Shown here one piece after another: positions 63,301 to 64,000 of a DNA stretch of 64,000 nucleotides (position 1 is the stretch's first letter; each line of letters starts with the position of its first letter). The notes below the pieces were generated by a model, which made no database searches, had not been told where the DNA came from, and saw only the letters and a program-made list of their open reading frames with translations. The stretch is from Auanema rhodensis (Eukaryota; Nematoda; Chromadorea; Rhabditida; Rhabditidae). The stretch covers positions 12,611,767-12,675,766 of the forward strand of contig OZ059898.1 of assembly GCA_964057225.1 (NCBI GenBank), given 5' to 3'. The position numbers were made by a program, and so were the translations under genes.

Positions 63301-64000
63301 AAGCAGTAAGAACCTGGTCAGGTATTCTCTGTTATCTCCAACCATTTTCTCATCTTTCTCTCCGATCCTACTCGTTTGTCATCTGTAACTTTGACGATGA
63401 CTTCACGAAGATCGTCAGATTGTTAATTTTACCAAAATCTGGTCAACCATCCTCAGGGCATAACATACAAGAGATAGGAAATTGAAGTTCAAATATAAAT
63501 AGCGTAACACACAAAATTTTTTTTCCAAACTACTTCACCATGACTTTCTTTTCGTTCTTGATAGATAGATGGATGGATGGATGGCCATCTATGATTTTTT
63601 TTGTTCCATCTCTCTCTTTTTGTTTGGTTTGACTTTATCAATAGCAGGACAGTTATAGTTTTTACCTTCAAACTGTTGAATTTGCGGTATCATAGTCAGC
63701 TGGAACTCAACAGCAAAAAGAACAAGCAAAGCATATTACAAACACAATGACATCTGAGATTTGCCAATCTTTTCACTATTCTTCTTCTGCATCTCATTTT
63801 GCTCTTCCACTATTCAACATCCTCTTCTTATCAAAAAATCTGATTTCTCACTTAAGATTACAATACGTCCACGACCCATGTCTTTGGCCACTATGACAAT
63901 ACCGAGCTTGCTGACTCAGGTATAGCGTGACGGGACACGGTCAAGACGAGATAAAATCCATGGAAAGGTGAAGGGAAACGTTCTCTGATTTTGCTGCTGC
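57366..64000. other. Gene-poor 6.6 kb, probably ADAMTS 5' region
   Basis: No ORF here shows a known domain. The minus strand should contain the missing ADAMTS start exon with its signal peptide; candidates near 63720 (a short Leu/Phe-rich ORF) and 63345 (an ORF with a hydrophobic start) do not join in phase. The region contains poly-C tracts (58697-58709, 63045-63053), a (GATGAC)n-like array at about 61602-61662, pyrimidine-rich tracts near 60100, 62320 and 63050-63190, and a G/C-rich patch at about 61180-61250. These suggest regulatory or intronic DNA. Confidence 0.45.
61602..61662. repeat. GATGAC-type short tandem repeat
   Basis: About ten imperfect copies of GATGAC/GACGAT units on the plus strand, flanked by ordinary AT-rich DNA. 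No reading frame across it looks like part of a gene. Confidence 0.8.

Noticed and set aside
63115-63345. Possible ADAMTS signal-peptide exon (minus strand)
   Set aside because: Hydrophobic start is suggestive, but no donor gives the phase needed to join 57365, and most of the ORF is a low-complexity Lys/Glu tract.

Overview
This window is nuclear DNA of a nematode; I cannot name the species. The evidence is AT-rich sequence, compact genes with many introns of about 45-60 bp, TTTCAG/TTTTAG acceptors, and a 3' splice acceptor with no partner donor close upstream of most start codons, the usual mark of spliced-leader trans-splicing. Several intergenic gaps are only 150-200 bp between same-strand genes, as in nematode operons. 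All gene models below were joined by hand from splice sites and reading frame. Unless noted, every listed exon chain keeps frame from start to stop.

Layout, left to right. 103-704 (+) PPP1R11/inhibitor-3. 1448-4535 (+) secreted type-B carboxylesterase with a Tc1/mariner-like MITE in intron 1. 6475-6754 (+) an unrecognised 72-residue protein. 7010-8762 (-) a nuclear hormone receptor. 10229-12731 (-) a Ca-binding mitochondrial carrier (SCaMC). 13050-13662 (+) Mediator subunit 22, followed 150 bp later by 13813-15191 (+), a HAP40-like protein. 16144-17435 (+) NEK6/7 kinase. 17766-18669 (+) PIG-X. 19048-19119 (+) tRNA-Trp(CCA). 19351-22285 (-) peroxisomal acyl-CoA oxidase ending in SKL. 22803-24822 (-) MTERF3, 25025-25477 (-) TOM22 and 25675-27631 (-) RUVBL1, about 200 bp apart in a probable operon led by RUVBL1. 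28170-28481 (+) SERP1/RAMP4. 29760-36292 (+) condensin II subunit NCAPD3, then 36488-38329 (+) NDUFS2. 38884-41544 (-) ferroportin, with a coding-like fragment on the other strand in its first intron. 43905-45610 (+) a CK1-family kinase. 45804-47903 (-) an M20 peptidase. 49477 to at least 57365 (-) a large ADAMTS metalloprotease with seven thrombospondin repeats. The last 6.6 kb (57366-64000) shows no recognisable gene and probably holds the ADAMTS 5' end, its first introns and promoter.

Most genes are housekeeping: mitochondria (TOM22, MTERF3, NDUFS2, SCaMC), transcription and chromatin (MED22, RUVBL1, NCAPD3), ER and GPI synthesis (SERP1, PIG-X), peroxisomal lipid oxidation. The observations I rate highest are: an in-frame read-through of an ADAMTS donor that would replace the last five thrombospondin repeats with an acidic linker and a C-terminal hydrophobic anchor; the candidate operons; the HAP40-like gene; a receptor ligand domain with no visible activation helix; and loss of the hepcidin-binding cysteine in ferroportin.
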